From Sphingobacterium zeae (lineage in GTDB: Bacteria; Bacteroidota; Bacteroidia; Sphingobacteriales; Sphingobacteriaceae): a DNA stretch of 64,000 nucleotides. The stretch lies in the NCBI RefSeq assembly GCF_030818895.1, contig NZ_JAUTBA010000001.1, positions 4,092,001 through 4,156,000 on the forward strand, given 5' to 3'. Below the pieces are notes generated by a model, which searched no databases, was not told the origin of the DNA, and saw only the letters and a list, made by a program, of their open reading frames with translations. How positions within the stretch are numbered: the stretch's first letter is position 1; each line of letters starts with the position of its first letter. The position numbers were made by a program, and so were the translations under genes. Shown one piece after another: positions 63,726 to 64,000 of the stretch.

Positions 63726-63762
63726 AAAACGTCCAAAGAGAATAATCATTTTTGGACGTTTT
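63726..63762 (+). terminator. terminator of the TetR gene
   Basis: AAAACGTCCAAA pairs with TTTGGACGTTTT around a 13-nt loop, then TTC. Confidence 0.88.
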
Positions 63763-63862
63763 TCATTAGCACCCATTATCCTCATTTAAAATTTCAATAA
63801 AATATTGCGATATCTCCATTTTTGATTTATTTTTACTATGTTAGCATAACAAAATAATATAG

Positions 63863-63870
63863 TATATTTG
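63863..63870 (+). promoter_or_regulatory. -7 promoter element before the Fe-S protein gene
   Basis: TATATTTG matches TAnnTTTG exactly, 23 nt before the ATG; the -33 region is weak. Confidence 0.5.
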
Positions 63871-63892
63871 TTTATAACCAAGATTCAAACAT

Positions 63893-64000
63893 ATGATAGG
63901 TCAACTGATATTTGCAGTTTGTTTCGCTGTAGCATTATTCCTTTTTAGCAAAAATGCTCGACAGATTTATCGGAATATCAAGCTGGGCCGTCCAGCGGAT
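63893..64000 (+). CDS. N-terminus of an Fe-S-binding oxidoreductase-like membrane protein (partial)
   Basis: An ATG at 63893 opens a frame that runs off the window after 36 codons. It encodes one membrane helix (LIFAVCFAVALFLFSKN) and RQIYRNIKLGRPAD, a junction characteristic of Bacteroidota (Fe-S)-binding oxidoreductases with heterodisulfide-reductase-like domains. No cluster ligands are inside the window, so the assignment rests on this short start only. Confidence 0.55.
   Translation, partial: MIGQLIFAVCFAVALFLFSKNARQIYRNIKLGRPAD

Overview
The window looks like a chromosomal segment of a Bacteroidota bacterium, most likely Sphingobacteriaceae (Sphingobacterium or Pedobacter-like). Evidence: moderate-to-low GC, weak Shine-Dalgarno sequences, repeated promoter boxes of the TTTG / TAnnTTTG type, and characteristic genes and orders (nadK-uppS-bamA-ompH-ompH, the type III PLP arginine decarboxylase, a glsB/glsA amino-lipid pair, DUF3857 proteins and the Bacteroidota-type tyrosine catabolism cluster). 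I see no phage, insertion sequence, CRISPR array or tRNA gene. One RNA gene, rnpB, is clear. Genes are intact apart from a nonsense-mutated phenylalanine hydroxylase and the two genes cut by the window ends.

Layout. 1-5.6 kb: end of an outer-membrane barrel gene, a FemAB-like transferase, a PolX/PHP protein whose polymerase site looks dead, a YbaK deacylase, a Tam-like methyltransferase and a lipoate ligase. 5.7-9.3 kb: a compact three-gene operon (N-formylglutamate amidohydrolase-like, QEGLA/DUF1704 metallopeptidase, ATP-grasp ligase) that looks like an uncharacterised ligase/peptidase modification system. 9.3-10.1 kb: a gene-free stretch with three copies, about 210 nt apart, of one small RNA-like module ending in hairpin terminators. 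10.1-19.3 kb: phenylalanine/tyrosine metabolism (amino-acid dehydrogenase, hppD, hmgA, fah, flavin reductase, broken phhA, tyrS). tyrS is preceded by a Tyr-rich leader peptide and an intrinsic terminator, a textbook transcription attenuator.

19.3-28 kb: envelope and hypothetical proteins (a BON lipoprotein, an SH3 protein, a DUF695 protein, a helical-repeat protein, YiaA) and a histidine kinase/NtrC-type regulator pair. 28-33 kb: ABC-F ATPase, a GMC oxidoreductase with its Tat-exported small subunit, and an OmpA-like lipoprotein. 34-39.5 kb: small ORFs, two overlapping DUF3857 proteins (one with a degenerate and one with an intact transglutaminase site) and a HAD phosphatase. 39.7-41.6 kb: a second NtrC-type regulator with a GSFTSA loop, then rnpB. 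41.7-48.4 kb: a WYL regulator, an argS-Gfo/Idh-flavoprotein operon, and a divergent arginine decarboxylase.

48.9-53.7 kb: a thioredoxin-like protein and a glpD-glpK-glpF operon for glycerol use. 53.8-55.6 kb: glsB-glsA. 55.8-62.7 kb: CBS protein, nadK, uppS, bamA and two ompH genes, which together link cofactor supply, cell-wall lipid carrier synthesis and outer-membrane protein assembly. 63-64 kb: a TetR regulator and the start of an Fe-S oxidoreductase. All family names rest on reading motifs in the translated sequence; no database search was run.
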